A stretch of DNA of 64,000 bases from Rosa chinensis (Eukaryota; Streptophyta; Magnoliopsida; Rosales; Rosaceae): contig NC_037089.1 in the NCBI RefSeq assembly GCF_002994745.2, positions 22,305,641-22,369,640 on the forward strand, read 5' to 3'. Numbering within the stretch: position 1 is the stretch's first letter; each line of letters starts with the position of its first letter. The position numbers and the translations under genes are program-made. Positions 35,220 to 47,446 of this stretch are shown here, in pieces. The notes beneath the pieces are model-generated. The model was not told the origin of the DNA. It ran no database searches and saw only the letters and a list, made by a program, of their open reading frames with translations.

Positions 35220-35999
35220 CTATAAATAGCACAAACAAGTATACAGATTATAAATCAAACAACAATGGCGACGAATTTAGAAAATTTCAAGCAGAAAAAG
35301 TTAGGGTTTTGATGAGAGAGAGAGCGGCGACTGACCAGTGGAGACTTAGTTCTAATACAGTTTCTCTACAACCGAACGATTCCAAACAAATCTGCAATAG
35401 GAAATCGGAAAATCCAGTTCACGATAGAGCTTAAAAGAAAAGCGAAGTATCACGAAGCTTACCCTTTCTACCGGCGAGCTTACGCTTTTCCCTGCAGAAG
35501 ATCCTATAAACCTTGTCCTTCAACGAGCTCGGACAAAACGCTTTGGAGGGCGAACTGTGAAGAGTTGAAAAGGGTTTTAGAGGAACAAAATCAACTCGAA
35601 TCCCTCAAGCAGAAGAAATCGAATTTGGGTTTGGCAGGGGGAGGGCAGCAGCGGGAGTTGATGAGGACGTCGTCACCGTCGTAGTGGGAGGCGCGTAAGA
35701 TGACGGACTGGACGGAGTCGATGCCGAAGAAGCGGAGGACGTAGAAGAAGGAAGCAATGAGGAGCTCTAGAATGGCGGCGATCGAGTTCGAGTAAGCTTA
35801 GGGTCCAGAATGGAGGTTGAGTTTGGGAGGAGATCCAGTTTGGGGTGAGTTTAGAATGAAGGAGTCTTGCAAGGGTTTTATGTTTCAGTTTTGGGGTCGG
35901 GCGCAAATTTTTTTCTAAGTGTGAAAGTTTTGAGTTTTAGTACCCGCTTCCTCATTTCACTTAAAGACTTAACGCTTTTTGCAAAAATAGGTTCCCGCA
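35220..35999. other. Upstream part of the third CACTA interior
   Basis: GC-richer than its surroundings between 35460 and 35860, and leader-like. A minus-strand frame includes ILELLIASFFYVLRFFGIDS (about 35775-35715), a hydrophobic run that I cannot assign. It may be yet another captured first exon or promoter piece. Confidence 0.35.
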
Positions 36000-36640
36000 A
36001 ATTTTCAAACAAAACTTTTAACACCGGTCATTTTAAGAACCGATGTTAATGATATACATTTAAATCGGTATTTTCGTAAAACGATGTTAGATTACTTTTT
36101 TACATCGTGGGCAAGTTTGACCGATTTAAAACATGCGATGTCTATGAACAGATTTCTAATAGTGATACCACCATTACCAAAGGAATAAGTAAGGTGCAGA
36201 GGGATTGCACCTTGTTTCTTTGGGCTTTAACCTTCTTCTTGCTGCCAAGATGCCTCTCAACCTTCCTCTTCAACACAACCCATTCCAGCATTCGTTCTCT
36301 GACATTAAAAATGAGATTTCTGTGTTTACTTCAATGCTATTCTCATGAAACCACACATATATAAATATGTGTATATATACACAGAGATATACGTATATGG
36401 TGTATTGTGTACGTCTAATTTACATTTGCGATATATACACTATATTTGCACATATATTACACACATATGTACAATATATTATGTCTAATTCAGAAATATA
36501 TTTTTTATCTTTTTTAATGAGAAAATGATAGTAGCAAAAATTACATACGATATCACACATTTTTTGGGTCAAGACACTCTTCACATATATTTAATGCAAC
36601 CAGTTCACCTAATTTTTTTTAAATTTCTAATATATATATA

Positions 36641-36917
36641 TCTATACTATTATTAAGAGAAAAGAGTTTGATCTCCATAACTGAAATTTTTTACTAATTT
36701 ACCCTTTATATATTAAAAAATTTTGAATGGGAAATAATCAAAAGGGATAATAAAGTCAATTTACCAAATAAAAATAAAAATAAAATTAAAATAAAAGTAG
36801 TGGAAACGTGGTGGGTTTCTATGAGAAAACTCCCCACTATTTTTAACTACTTCCCCACACACTTGAAGGAAGAAAAAAAAATCCTCTCTACACACATTGT
36901 GTGTAGGCCCATGCTAG
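36641..36917 (+). mobile_element. 277-bp non-autonomous Helitron
   Basis: It begins TCTATACTATTATTAAGAG after an A and ends CATGCTAG before a T, the A|T target of Helitrons. An 8-bp-stem hairpin (CTACACAC/GTGTGTAG, 36888-36906) stands 7 bases before the terminal CTAG. These three marks (5' TC, 3' hairpin, CTAG) define the class. It is far too short to encode a RepHel protein. Confidence 0.88.
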
Positions 36918-37466
36918 TATATATATAATCCACGATATGTGAGATAAGAAATGAGGATACTATAGTTAATTTATAAAATATAATATTGGAAGAAATTAAA
37001 AGGACGTGTTCTCATATCCCAAAACGGCCTCTAATATATTGGTCATCAATTCCACCATTTTGGTAGCTAAAACTTTAGCCCTTCGTGAAGGCCTTCATCA
37101 AGTGATTGTCAAGAGTTACTATCAGATTCAAGTAGAAGAAGACTCAAAGCTTCTTATTGATAGTATAAATGACAAAGTTTAAGTTCCTTGGCAAACAAAG
37201 TTTATGGTTCAAGATATACATTATCTTACAAGTAATTGCTCATTTGCTCTAGTATCTCCTTGAAACACATACCCAAAATAGTCAATTTTGTAGCAAATAC
37301 AGTAACTTTTAATGTTTTTGCTTCTTTGTTATCTTTAATTCTATATGGGAAAATGCTCTTTCTGTTTCTTCTGCTTTCCGCTTTGATCGTTGTAAGATTA
37401 TTATTATTATTTTTTAAAGGGATTTGGAACCCAGCCTAGCTGGGAGGCTTAGTCATACGCCTGGTT
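36918..37466. other. No gene seen
   Basis: AT-rich DNA. A short plus-strand stretch at 37070-37180 could be a protein remnant, but I cannot identify it. Confidence 0.4.
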
Positions 37467-38420
37467 TCATTTATGAAATAATATTTTGCAACGAGAGGGG
37501 GGGGGGGGGGGGGGGGGGTGGAGGGGACATAAAACCGAACCATGTGCTACATTAGAACAATGATAATAATCCTCGTAGAGTACATCCTGAATAATAGCAG
37601 GAGTCTCATCTAACCAAACATCATCTAACCAATCAACACTAGCTAGGTTAGCAAGCCTATGTGCAACACCATTTGCTTCACGGTAGATATGCCGAATTCT
37701 AACTAATTGAAAAACATATAGGTAATCTTTACAATTATCCAAAACTCGACTTACCTTCGAATAATTCAGCTCCTTGCTATTGAGAGCAGCAATCAGAATG
37801 ACAGAGTTGCTTTCAATGTCAATTTCCATCCAATCCTGGTGTATACCAAGAAGAAGAGCAGCTCTACACGCCTCCACTTCCATAGTATAGCCGAGTGTGC
37901 ATGCAAAAAAGGCCTTGCAATTGCCGCAATACCCATGCCCAATTCATCTATGACCACCACCCCAATACCACCACTTCCACAATCAGCTCTGAAAGCCCCA
38001 TCAACATTAATTTTCAGTCTTCCTGAAGGAGGACATTCCCATTTAGTCAAAAGCCTTTTCTTTTTCCTTGAAGCTTTTGGATGGTATAGCTAAAAGTCTT
38101 CCAATTATTGTTGTCTACACCACTGGAACTGAGTTATTCCTCTCACACCAAATCAACCATAGGCCCATAATAATAAAGTCACACTGCTCAGAACACATTA
38201 TATCCATCATATCAAGGACTTAGGCTTTCACATCAGTAGCAACATGATTCTGAGGCTTTAACTTTAACAGACAGAAACTCCAACAGCATTGGAGTGCCAT
38301 GCAATATTTAAATAAGTGATTCTCGGTCTCCGCCAAATTGCAGTAGAAAACACATGTAATATCCGTTGTAAGGATTTTAAGTTGTAGTCTTTTTCTTGTT
38401 ATTAATAATAATAACAAAAA
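37467..38420 (-). pseudogene. Remnant of a LINE-type RT tail: zinc-binding piece and RNase H
   Basis: Reading on the minus strand, 38420-38225 gives a zf-RVT-like piece (LAETENHLFKYCMALQCCW). From 38050 comes an RNase H-like start, WECPPSGRLKINVDGAFRAD, with GSGGIGVVVIDELG. After AHSAI the frame shifts, and the domain continues at 37883 with MEVEACRAALLLGIHQDW, the DSN-like position IDIESNSVI, and later IYREANGVAHRLANLA. Plant LINE and LINE-derived RNase H (RVT_3) proteins have this layout. The shift and the missing RT core make it non-functional. Confidence 0.75.
37497..37518. repeat. Poly-G run
   Basis: About 22 G in a row, close to the end of the LINE remnant. Runs this long are rare in plants and prone to assembly error. 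Confidence 0.9.
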
Positions 38421-39240
38421 CTAGCCTAGGATATATTGTGAAATTTTTTTTTTATAGATTTTGCAATGGATGACTCAGGAAAATTACAAAGAAGATCAGT
38501 GTGAAATCTTATATAGTGTCTCATCGAACAACAGTACTTGATAAATACATATGACAAAATTATTCATCCAAACAATATTTTGTTGAAGTTGGACAATAAA
38601 AGGACTCTTGATGCTACTGATTAAAAGAGATTATATATTTGCATAATGAGATTGATGATTGTTTGTTGTTCATCCTCAGCCCATGTGTTTCATGCACATA
38701 ATTGTCCGTGTTCGAAGTTGTTTTGACCTTATGTGGTAGGAGGGGGCAATGATATGTGGCTTCAAATCCTAGGTGTCATGTCATGTAAGCAAATACAAAT
38801 CTTATTTTTAATTTCACATAATATATCTTGCCGCATCATACTATTGCAACACCAAAACCCTTTCATATATCATTTTAGATGTTAGGGGGTGAATCAGTGA
38901 CATTAGTGAATTTAACTAAGTCACGAAAAAAATATATTAGCTATTAGTTATGTATTAATTTAAGAGATATGTCTATAAATTCTTTGAGCAATATTTTTTT
39001 TCATTTAATTAAATTATGTCCTATAATTTTTCTTCCCAAATGGCATTAATAAATTGAATTAGGTGTCAAAAAATAGGCATTAACTTGGTTTTCCAAATAT
39101 TTACTAATTTCATAAAATAATAGCATTGATAAATTGAACTTGGAAAGTACGTATGTCCAACTTAAGAGGTAAGAAAATATTCGATGTTAGTAGCAGCCAT
39201 TAATTATCATCTATAATCTAAATATAAAGGAAAATCAAAC
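38421..39240. other. No gene seen
   Basis: AT-rich intergenic sequence. The last ten bases, AAAATCAAAC, are the left target duplication of the retroposon that follows. Confidence 0.5.
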
Positions 39241-40118
39241 AGGCTAATCATGATCATTCCAAATTGTTGCTCCAAATAACCCGGACTGCTCTTGGGTCTA
39301 GGGTTGGCATCTTTCTACCTATCCGGCGGTGCTCGAAGTCGATGGGGGTCTCCTCGCCGCTGTCGGACCGGTGTTTGAAGGCTACTTACTCGGGAGCTCT
39401 GAGAGAGGGGTGTTGGCTCAAGGTTTGGCTGATGGTTTTGATGGCGAGTACATGACGAAGTCTTGGACGTAGTGAGCGTCTGTATACTACGGGTCGCACT
39501 TCATCGAGGATGGAGGGGCTTGACGATGGATCTGCACCAGACCAGGCATCGTAGGAGGCTGGTCGTGGCTTGGGCACAGTGTTGCTGTGGCGGTGCGGCT
39601 TGGAGCATGGATGTGACGGAGTGGTTTTGCGGCACGGGTTACAGCATTGGGATGCAGCGGTGAGGTCCAATGAAGTTGCACCGGATCCGTGTGCAGCCAG
39701 GGAGGGTGAGATGAAATTTAGGCTTGCGTCAAGCCATCCTTGATAGGCCTTGTGGGTCACTCCTCTTTGGGCTGCATTTGGGCTTCTATGGTGGGCTGGG
39801 TTGATTGCCCTAGGCTCATCCCTATGTTTTTAGTTTTTTCTAATTACAATAAATTCCTTATATTTAGGAAGTTAAGCACCAATGTGCACTCTATGTATCT
39901 CTAGCGCCTCTGGAGTAGTACCAAATGAGGGTCTCTGCTATCTCTACATATTTGAATGTATAATGAGTAGGACTATTTATACGTACCACTTGTGGGTACT
40001 ACCACTATTTTCCTGTCTATCTATGGCCTTAAATGACAGCGGAAGGATATGTAACGACCTATTCTGACTTGTGCTAAATATATTTTTTCCCTCATTCAAA
40101 AAAAAAGAAAAAAAAGAA
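39241..40118 (+). mobile_element. Poly(A)-tailed retroposon, TSD AAAATCAAAC
   Basis: The target sequence AAAATCAAAC stands at 39231-39240 and again at 40119-40128, after an A-rich tail (40098-40118). The 5' part is GC-rich and the 3' part T-rich with no protein I recognise. A 5'-truncated LINE or a LINE-mobilised transcript both fit. Confidence 0.65.
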
Positions 40119-40241
40119 AAAATCAAACCAAAAAATATTAAACTCAAATCTAACGTTTATCACATGATCAAAAAAAAAAAAAAAAATCTAACGTTTAAAT
40201 CCTAGCTAGAGAAAGAGAAAAAAAATGAACAAAATAATATA

Positions 40242-40456
40242 TGTAAAAGTAAAATTGAGATTGGAATTGGTCTACTCATTTCATTTCATAGTCTCTTTAT
40301 ATAGGGAGAGAATTACAACGGAAATATCAATTACAATGATGACATTAAATGCTGATTGATCCGTAATCTTTGTTGATTGATGGTAATTGCTAATTCCTTA
40401 ATTCCCTTTCCGTCAGTCACTTTGACGAAGGCATGTAATGTGTTTTTCCTTTAACA
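40242..40456 (-). repeat. 3' LTR of copia B
   Basis: 215 bp with TG...CA ends. Part of the same LTR is found in the other orientation at about 51350-51465 (AATGTCATCATTGTAATTGA), which links elements B and D to one family. Confidence 0.8.
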
Positions 40457-40800
40457 CTCCCCCTTGTGCCAAGTCAAAGATGAAATAGTGCATGAGTTGT
40501 TGCCTCACTAAAAACCTTGCCAAGTAACAATAAAAACCCTGTGGGACAAAAAATACACATTGGTCGAAGGAAAAGAGCACAACACACCTTTTACATTTGA
40601 GGATGACATGTGTGTGTTAGACTCCCCCTGACGTCTACACCTCCCCCTAATCCTTACATTAATCAAGGGAGCTTGGAAAGTCTTCGCATTCCTATGCTTT
40701 TCACATGTTTCTCAAATATGGCCTTAGGCAATGATTTGGTGAACAAATCTGCCACATTCTCCTCAGACCTTACTCGATTCACTCGAATCTTTAGGAGGCC

Positions 40801-41963
40801 CTATTGTTGCTGATTGTAGAAAAACTTTGGTGATATGTGTTTTGTATTATCACTCTCGATATATTCTAGCTTCATCTGTTTGATGCAAGTTGCATCATCT
40901 TCATAAATGCAAGTAGGCTCTTCAGTGGTAGAACTCAAACCACTAGTCTCTCGAATATGTGTAATGATAGCTTTTAACCATACACACTCACGAACCACCT
41001 CATGTAGAGCAATGATCTCTGAGTGGTTCGAGGAGGTAGCCACAAGGGTTTGCTTAGTTGATCTCCAAGATATCGCCGTGTTCCCAATAGTAAATACATA
41101 ACTAGTTTGGAAACGACTTTTATGTGGGTCAGAGAGGTACCCAGCATCAGGAAAACCAACCAAAACGTCATTTGGCATTTCAGTGTAGTGAGTGGTGCTT
41201 TCGCCATCAAAATTTCCTTTAGGGATTGCAGTTCCATCTGCGGTCCCTCTTGTCTCTCTGTAGGGAAAGAACAGTCTCAAGTCAATGGTTCCTTTTAGGT
41301 ATTGGAAAATGTTCTTGATACCATTCCAGTGACACTGCTTGGCGCTGAGCTAAATCTAGCTAACAAGTTCACTGAGAATGCAATGTCTGATTGAGTACAT
41401 TGGGCAAAGTACAATAATGCGCCTATTGCACTTAGATAGGGAATTTAAGCTCCCAAAACCTCTTCGTCATCTTCCTTTGGACGAAATGGATCTTTCTTTG
41501 CATCCAAACTTCGACCGATCATGAAAGCGCTAGCAGGATGCGCTTTGTCCATGTTAAATCGCCTGACTTTTGGACATATGCAGACTGGTGGATTAGTATT
41601 CCACAAATTCGGTGTTCTCGTTCAAGGCCTAGACAGAATCAAGTTTTCTCAATATCCTTTATCTCAAATTCAGATTTCAAGTAGCTCGGTGTTTCTCTTA
41701 TTTCATCAAGCGTACCTATTATGTTCATATCATCGACATATACAGCTGCAATTGCAAATCAGGAACTTGTTTTCTTTATGAATACGCATGGGTACAATTC
41801 ATCATTCTTATATCATTTCTCAATCAAGTAGTCACTTAGACGGGTATACCATATCCACCCCGATTGTTTTAATCCGTAAAGTGAGCGTTTCAATCTAATT
41901 GCGAACGCACTCCGTGGTTTAGAGTCACTTGACTTGGGTAATGTAAGGCCATCAAGCACTTTC

Positions 41964-42001
<38 letters not shown>

Positions 42002-43700
42002 AAATCAAGATCCCCATAGAGATATGCAGTAACCATATCCATGAGCTGCATTTCCAGTCCTTCAGAAAATATTAAGCTAACTAAGTAGCGGAACATTATA
42101 ACGTCCATTAGGGGAGAGTATGTCTCATCGTAGTCAATTCCAGGGCGTTGTGAGAAACCTTGCGCCACAAGGCCAGCCTTGTACCTCAGGACTTCATTAT
42201 TCTCATTATGCTTTCTGACAAAGACCCATTTATGTCCTACAAGCTTTACACTTGGTGGGGTTAGCACTACCGGACCAAATACCTATCTCTTTGCTAGAGA
42301 ATCTAGTTCTGCTTGGATTGCTTCTATCCATTTAGGCCAATCTGCTCCTTATTGACATTTTGCAATAGAGCGTGGTTCGATGTCATCGTGCCCTATGATT
42401 TCTTGAGCAATAGTGTATGCAAATACATCATCAATGTGTATGGAAGATCTTTCTATCTACTCATACGCACTATCATAATCCATTGAGATTTTTTTGTTCT
42501 CTAAAATCATTTCAAACATCGGAGCGTCTTCTAGTATTGGTTCATGGACATAACTATAATCAGAGACAATCTCATGAGTGGGATTCTCTACATTGATGAT
42601 TAATGGATCGGTTTGTGCCTTACTCGCCCTCTTCTTCCTTGGGTGAGTGTTAATCAAACCAAGTGGCCTCCCCTCTTCCTTTGGGGAGCCACGACCTCAA
42701 CCACACCTCCATTAAGTGTGGTTGCAGCGCCTCTATCTGAGGCGCTGTGCCCTTTGTTGGGGACTTCTAACCTTATAATCACGTTTGCAGCTGGTATATG
42801 TGATCTCGTCACTTTTTCTATATCAGTAAACGTAAACGTATCAGGCATCAAATCTACTACGTTCTGAAGATCAATTATTCTTTTCACTTCACTTTCACAT
42901 TGTGAAGTGCGGGCATCAAAATGAGACAGAGTGAGGACAAACCACGACAATTCCTGTCGTTCCCTTGGAAAATCCTTTTTCCTATCTCCCCTTAACGATG
43001 GGAAGACTGTCTCATCAAAGTGACAATCCGCAAATCTAGTGGTAAAGAGATCGCATGTCAAGGGTTCTACGTAGAGGATAATTATTGGGGATTCATATCC
43101 AACATAAATACTTAATCATCTCTGAGGACCCATTTTGGTACGCTGTGGGGGCGCAATAGGCACATATACTGCGCAACCAAATATGTGTAAGTGTGAAATG
43201 TCAGGCTCATATCCAGTTACCAACTGGTACGCAGAAAATGGTTGACTAGTTGTGGGTATGAAATGAATAAGTAAAGCTGCGTGCAATATTGCATAACCCT
43301 AGACAGATATAGGCAGGTTGGTGCGCATAACCAGTGCCCTAGCCACCATCTGTAGCCTTTTGATGGTGGCTTCTGCGAGACCATTTTGTGTATGCACATG
43401 GGGTACAGGATGCTCTACATCGATCCCAATAGACATGCAATATTCATCAAATGCTTTTAATGTAAACTCTCTAACATTATCAAGCCTTATAGACTTGATA
43501 AGGTGATCAGGGTGGTGAGCCCTTAAACATATAATCTGTGCTAGGAGTTTTGCAAATGCATCATTTCTTGTGGACAATAAAGCGAAATGTGACCAGCGTG
43601 TCGAAGCATCCACCAGAACTATAAAGTACTTGAATAGGTCTACAGATATCTCCTCATATCCTTTGTAAGAATGAAATGTTTTGTTTTGTGTCTTTAGCAT
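40801..43700 (-). pseudogene. Pol of copia B: integrase, RT, RNase H
   Basis: Integrase core is at 43700-43299 (FIVLVDASTRWSHFALLSTR, later EHPVPHVHTQNGLAEATIKR), RT at 42267 to about 41400 (VGHKWVFVRKHNENNEVLRY; YVDDMN box near 41735) and RNase H at 41280-40801 (GFPDAGYLSDPHKSRFQTSY). The pieces are broken by stops and shifts. In the RT a (TA)n run at 41968-41999 replaces the coding sequence just after the GDLD motif. Confidence 0.8.
41968..41999. repeat. (TA)n microsatellite inside copia B RT
   Basis: About 16 TA units. At the same place copia D has only AGATATATATGAA (about 50128-50140), which encodes E-I-Y-M. The repeat therefore grew from a short coding TATATA seed. Confidence 0.88.
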
Positions 43701-44280
43701 AGGAATGTCTCGATCCTGTTTTTGCTAAACAGCAGGCTTTGCAAAACGAGTTATGTGCCTTTGAAATAGTCAATGAGGCATAGTGGGAGAGAGGTAGTGC
43801 TTCTGGTACTTCAGAATGCAATGGCTGCATTTGAGTAGTACTAGGACGAACACCTTGCAAGGTGGCGGATTTTTCTCCCATTTTATTTTTCACTTGAAAG
43901 AAAGGATGTCCATATGAGTTCTTTAAAATACGGAACATCATGTCACGACCGAGGTGCCCTAGGCGGTCAGGCCAAAGCCTATATAAGTCAGTGTCCCACA
44001 TTTCATTGTTGGTGACAGCATATGATTCAATGATCCGAATCGTAGTGAGGTACAGTCCACTAAATTGACTCATTAGTTTCTCTAAAATGTGTTTCCTTCC
44101 ACATTTATTAGAGGTAATGTAAAGGTATTCAGTTCCATTCTCACAGTATGTTTCTACATGATAACCGTTGGCACGAATATTTTTGAAACTTAACAAGATT
44201 CGATTAGCTCTTGGTGCATACAGAGCATATCTCATATTCTTTAGAGTATTTCTATTGGGGTGGAATGATAATCTTTTCAT
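43654..44280 (-). pseudogene. GAG-pre-integrase region of copia B
   Basis: A 208-codon minus-strand frame. It contains RLWPDRLGHLGRDMMFRILK and CKACCLAKTGSRHSYAKDTK, which together give the H...H...C..C zinc-binding pattern before the integrase core. The frame overlaps the start of the integrase frame at 43700, so a shift separates them. Confidence 0.78.
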
Positions 44281-44749
44281 TCAAATAATTTTTTCTTTTT
44301 CTAGATGTATTGCTTTACATATTTATAGTGCAATTTCGAACCATGTAAATATGTGTATAGTAAATAAATTTGAATAAATTCAGTGCTTCAAAAAAAAAAT
44401 TCAAAATTTATTAATAAGCCAACGATAATCAAATCAAGGTCTTGTTTAGAAATCTAATTCATCAAACCATTATTGAAATAAACTTTAAGACCAAGTAATA
44501 GTCTAATTAAAAATGAGGCATTATGCCTTCACAACTATTTTTAGAAAATAAAATAAATAAAGCAGATCAGTCAAAATCTGGGGCATCCATTGACTGGGCA
44601 AGTTCTTTGTTGCCATTGAAGTCTGCAATTGTGAGGTTGATGTCTAGATCATGGCCTTCTTCTTCCATATAGTGAGCCTCTTGTTCTTTAGACTCCCTAT
44701 ACCTCTTGTAATTGGCTGCTACTCTGTTGCTTGCTTGGCAGTTCTTGTA

Positions 44750-45643
44750 CTAATGCCCAATGACTCCACACCTATAGCATGGTTCATTGCCAACTCTTTC
44801 CTATTTGACTGAAGGGTTCTTAGGTGCCCTTTGCACCTTGTTTCCATGACCACTAGGGCCAGCACCACCGTCTCTATGCCATACATTGGGAGGGCCTCCA
44901 TGGCCCATACCACGACCCCCACGTCCCTTGTCAAGTGGTGCATTGTTGCCACGTGGGTAGGGATCAACACGTCCAACCCCCTTTGCATTGTGGTTCTTTC
45001 CACCTTTCACTTTGCCATAATTAGCCTCGGGAATTTTCTTTGTCCCAACAGGCATGGCATTGTTGTTCAGAAGAACTTCATTATGCCTCTTAGCCACTTG
45101 CAGTAGGTTGATCAGCTTATTGAAGGTTGTGATTCTTTTGTTGTCATACTCCAGCCTATACTGGTTCGCTAGTATAATTGCTGAAGTAGGAAAAGTGGAA
45201 AGGGTCTTCTGGATCATAACATCTTCTGTGAGTTCCTTTCCACAGAAATTTAGACGTGCCTTTAAGCGCAACATGTCCTTGTTGAAGTGATTGACCCTTT
45301 TGTAGTCAAGCAAGCAGATTTCATTCCACTGAACGGTTAGTTCTGAGAGTAAGGTGTCATAAATGTTCCCAAATCGTCTCTTAAGGGCGTCTCACAGTTC
45401 TTTAGGTGTCTTCAACTGAAGGTACTCCCAGCGTAGGCTAGGATCAATATGTCACCTCAGAAACATTAAGGCATTGTCTTTCACCTTGTCAAACGGTCCA
45501 TCATCTTTGGGGTCAGTGAGAGTTTTGATGGTGGCAATGTAGTCTTTTGCCATAAAGGCAGTTTCTACATCAGAAACCCAACGGTGGTACTCAAGTCCTT
45601 CTAAGTCCAAAATGTCAAATTCAGGTCGAGTTGGATCAGACAT
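44750..45643 (-). pseudogene. Gag of copia B
   Basis: It starts MSDPTRPEFDILDLEGLEYH at 45643. A TGA after NALMFLR (near 45450) and a further break before 45313 interrupt it. The frame 45313-44801 carries the rest of the capsid-like domain and a glycine/arginine-rich tail. The zinc knuckle reads CYRCGVIGH and is then cut by a TAG where a tryptophan is usual. Confidence 0.78.
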
Positions 45644-46250
45644 CTACATAAACAATAGGGAAGCTATAAATTATGTAGTCATAAAGACATCCACATGAAT
45701 TATTTTCCAAAAATATGAATTATATTTCAAGACCAAGATTCGTAATGGTCACATTTTTTCCGATGCTATGTGAAAGTACTTTATCACGGTAATTATGTGT
45801 TTATAATGCGCATGAATTTTCATTATCATGGCAAGATGCAATTTATATTTAGCATGCTAAATAAGGAATAACCATAGCACATTTAAACATAGCATTTATA
45901 AAAATAAATTACATGACACGCTCAAATTTCACAAATATACAACAAAATATATGCTACACATAATATATCATGCGTAAAAATATAAACAATAGCATAATAT
46001 AAAACATGCGTATGCATAATTTAAATAAGCGTAAATAAAATAAAAACATGCTCAAAATTTCATGATAAAAACATAAACAATAAAATATAACCCATTCTTA
46101 AAAATAGTAAACATAAATGAAAATCACATGCTTTAGATTCCACGAATATATATCACATATATAACAAGCAATAAAATACAAAAATAATAATTCTAATTAT
46201 AAATAATTAAATATACCATAGTATGAAATTAAATAAATAAAAGAGAACAT

Positions 46251-46986
46251 ACTTGGTTTCGAGAAAATAAAACAATCCTAGCGCACGCGGATGTTGATGC
46301 AGGCGTGCATTGCGATGTTTTTGGGCTTGAGAAAACTGGGCCGCTTCCTCTCTTTTCAGTAGTGGGTCTTGTTCTTTTTTTTCTTTTCTGGGCCGCAGGG
46401 CCTGTTTCTTTTTGTTCTTTTCCTCTTTTTTAATTTTTTTATTATTCTGGGCCGCAAGGCCTGCTTCTTTGTTTTTGTTTGTTGGGCTAGGTCACACCTT
46501 TTTTTTCTTTTCTCTCTTTTTTTTTTTTCCTCTTCTCCACATGTTCTTCCTTCTGGTGGCTATCGATCTGTGCAGCGCAGCAGGTGAGCGGGTTGTTGAT
46601 GCATGGCACGGGGCTGCTGATGCAGGCAGCTGAGCAGACGCCGGGGAGGGGGGGTTGGTTAGGCGAGGCCCGGGTGGGGCTACAGGCAGGATCTGTAGTT
46701 GTCGGAGCTAGAGGCTGCTGGTAGGGAGCAGAGCTGTTGCAGGTGCTGGGTTGGAGGACGGCAGGGAGGAGGCTGCGCAGGCGGGTTGTACGGAGGGGAG
46801 AAGGCGGGGTGTGGAGAAGTTGATTGGGTTCTGAGGCCAGGTCTGATGCAAAGCGGACCTGGTGATTTTTTTTTTTTTTTTTTTTTTGGGATTGGCTGCA
46901 GAAAAAGAAGAAAAAGTTTTTTTTTCTTGTAGGTTTTTGTTTTTTGTTTTTTTTTTTCTACGGAAAGGAGAAAGAAACTAGAAAAC
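46251..46986. other. GC-rich, T-run-rich leader between copia B and copia D
   Basis: The sequence has repeated GGGCCGCA motifs (46340-46460) and long T runs (46498-46530, 46867-46887). It may be the untranslated leader of copia B or part of its lost LTR. Apparent open frames here come from low-complexity runs. Confidence 0.4.
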
Positions 46987-47446
46987 TCAGCTTTACTTAT
47001 TTGTTTCAGACCCACAACTAGTCAACCATTTTCTACGTACCAATTGGTAACTGGATATGAGCATGACATTTCACACTTACGCATATTTGGTTGAGCAGTA
47101 TATGTGCCTATTGCGCCCCCACAGGGCACCAAAATGAGTTCTCAGAGACGATTAAGTATTTATGTTGGATACGAATTCCCAACAATTATCCGCTACTTGG
47201 AACCCTCGACAGGCGATCTCTTTATCGCTAGATTTGCAGATTGTCACTTTGATGAAACAGTCTTCCTGTCGTTAGGGGGAGATAGGAAAAAGATTTTCAA
47301 AGGGAACGACAGGAATTGTCATGGGGATTGATGGGGATTGTCGTGGTTTGTCCACACTCTGTCTCATTTTGATCCCCGCACTTCATAATGTGAAAGTGAA
47401 AAGAATAATCGATCTTCAGAACGTTGCATATTCGATGCTTGATACG

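Larger units (their letters stand above)
28899..36164. mobile_element. Third CACTA element carrying PBA1, KH and HAD exons, TSD ATA
   Basis: The left end is CACTACTAGAATTTTG, then TTCATAGACATC. The right end is the inverse, GATGTCTATGAACAGATTTC and TAATAGTG, ending at 36164. ATA lies directly outside both ends (28896-28898 and 36165-36167). Subterminal repeats use a different core from the other two elements (ACATCGGTT / AACCGATGT; 28915-29560 and 36000-36145), so it is a separate family. It holds minus-strand exons of three unrelated plant genes in one direction. A solo LTR is inserted at 30993-32945. No transposase is visible. Confidence 0.93.
40242..46250 (-). mobile_element. Ty1/copia element B, 5' LTR lost
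   Basis: A 3' LTR (40242-40456, from TGTAAAAGTA to TTTAACA) is followed by a purine tract (minus strand AAGGGGGAG, 40457-40466). Minus-strand RNase H, RT, integrase and gag come next towards the right. No second LTR copy is found up to 46985, where a plus-strand copia fragment (D) begins, so the right end of B is broken; 46250 is only an approximate limit. Related in sequence to both copia A and copia D. Confidence 0.85.

Noticed and set aside
35640..35906. Possible protein-coding first exon on the minus strand
   Set aside because: A hydrophobic stretch is visible but matches no family that I know and has no clear splice link to PBA1.
46369..46932. Several short plus-strand frames rich in Phe or Gly
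   Set aside because: They come from T runs and GC-rich low-complexity leader DNA between two copia elements.
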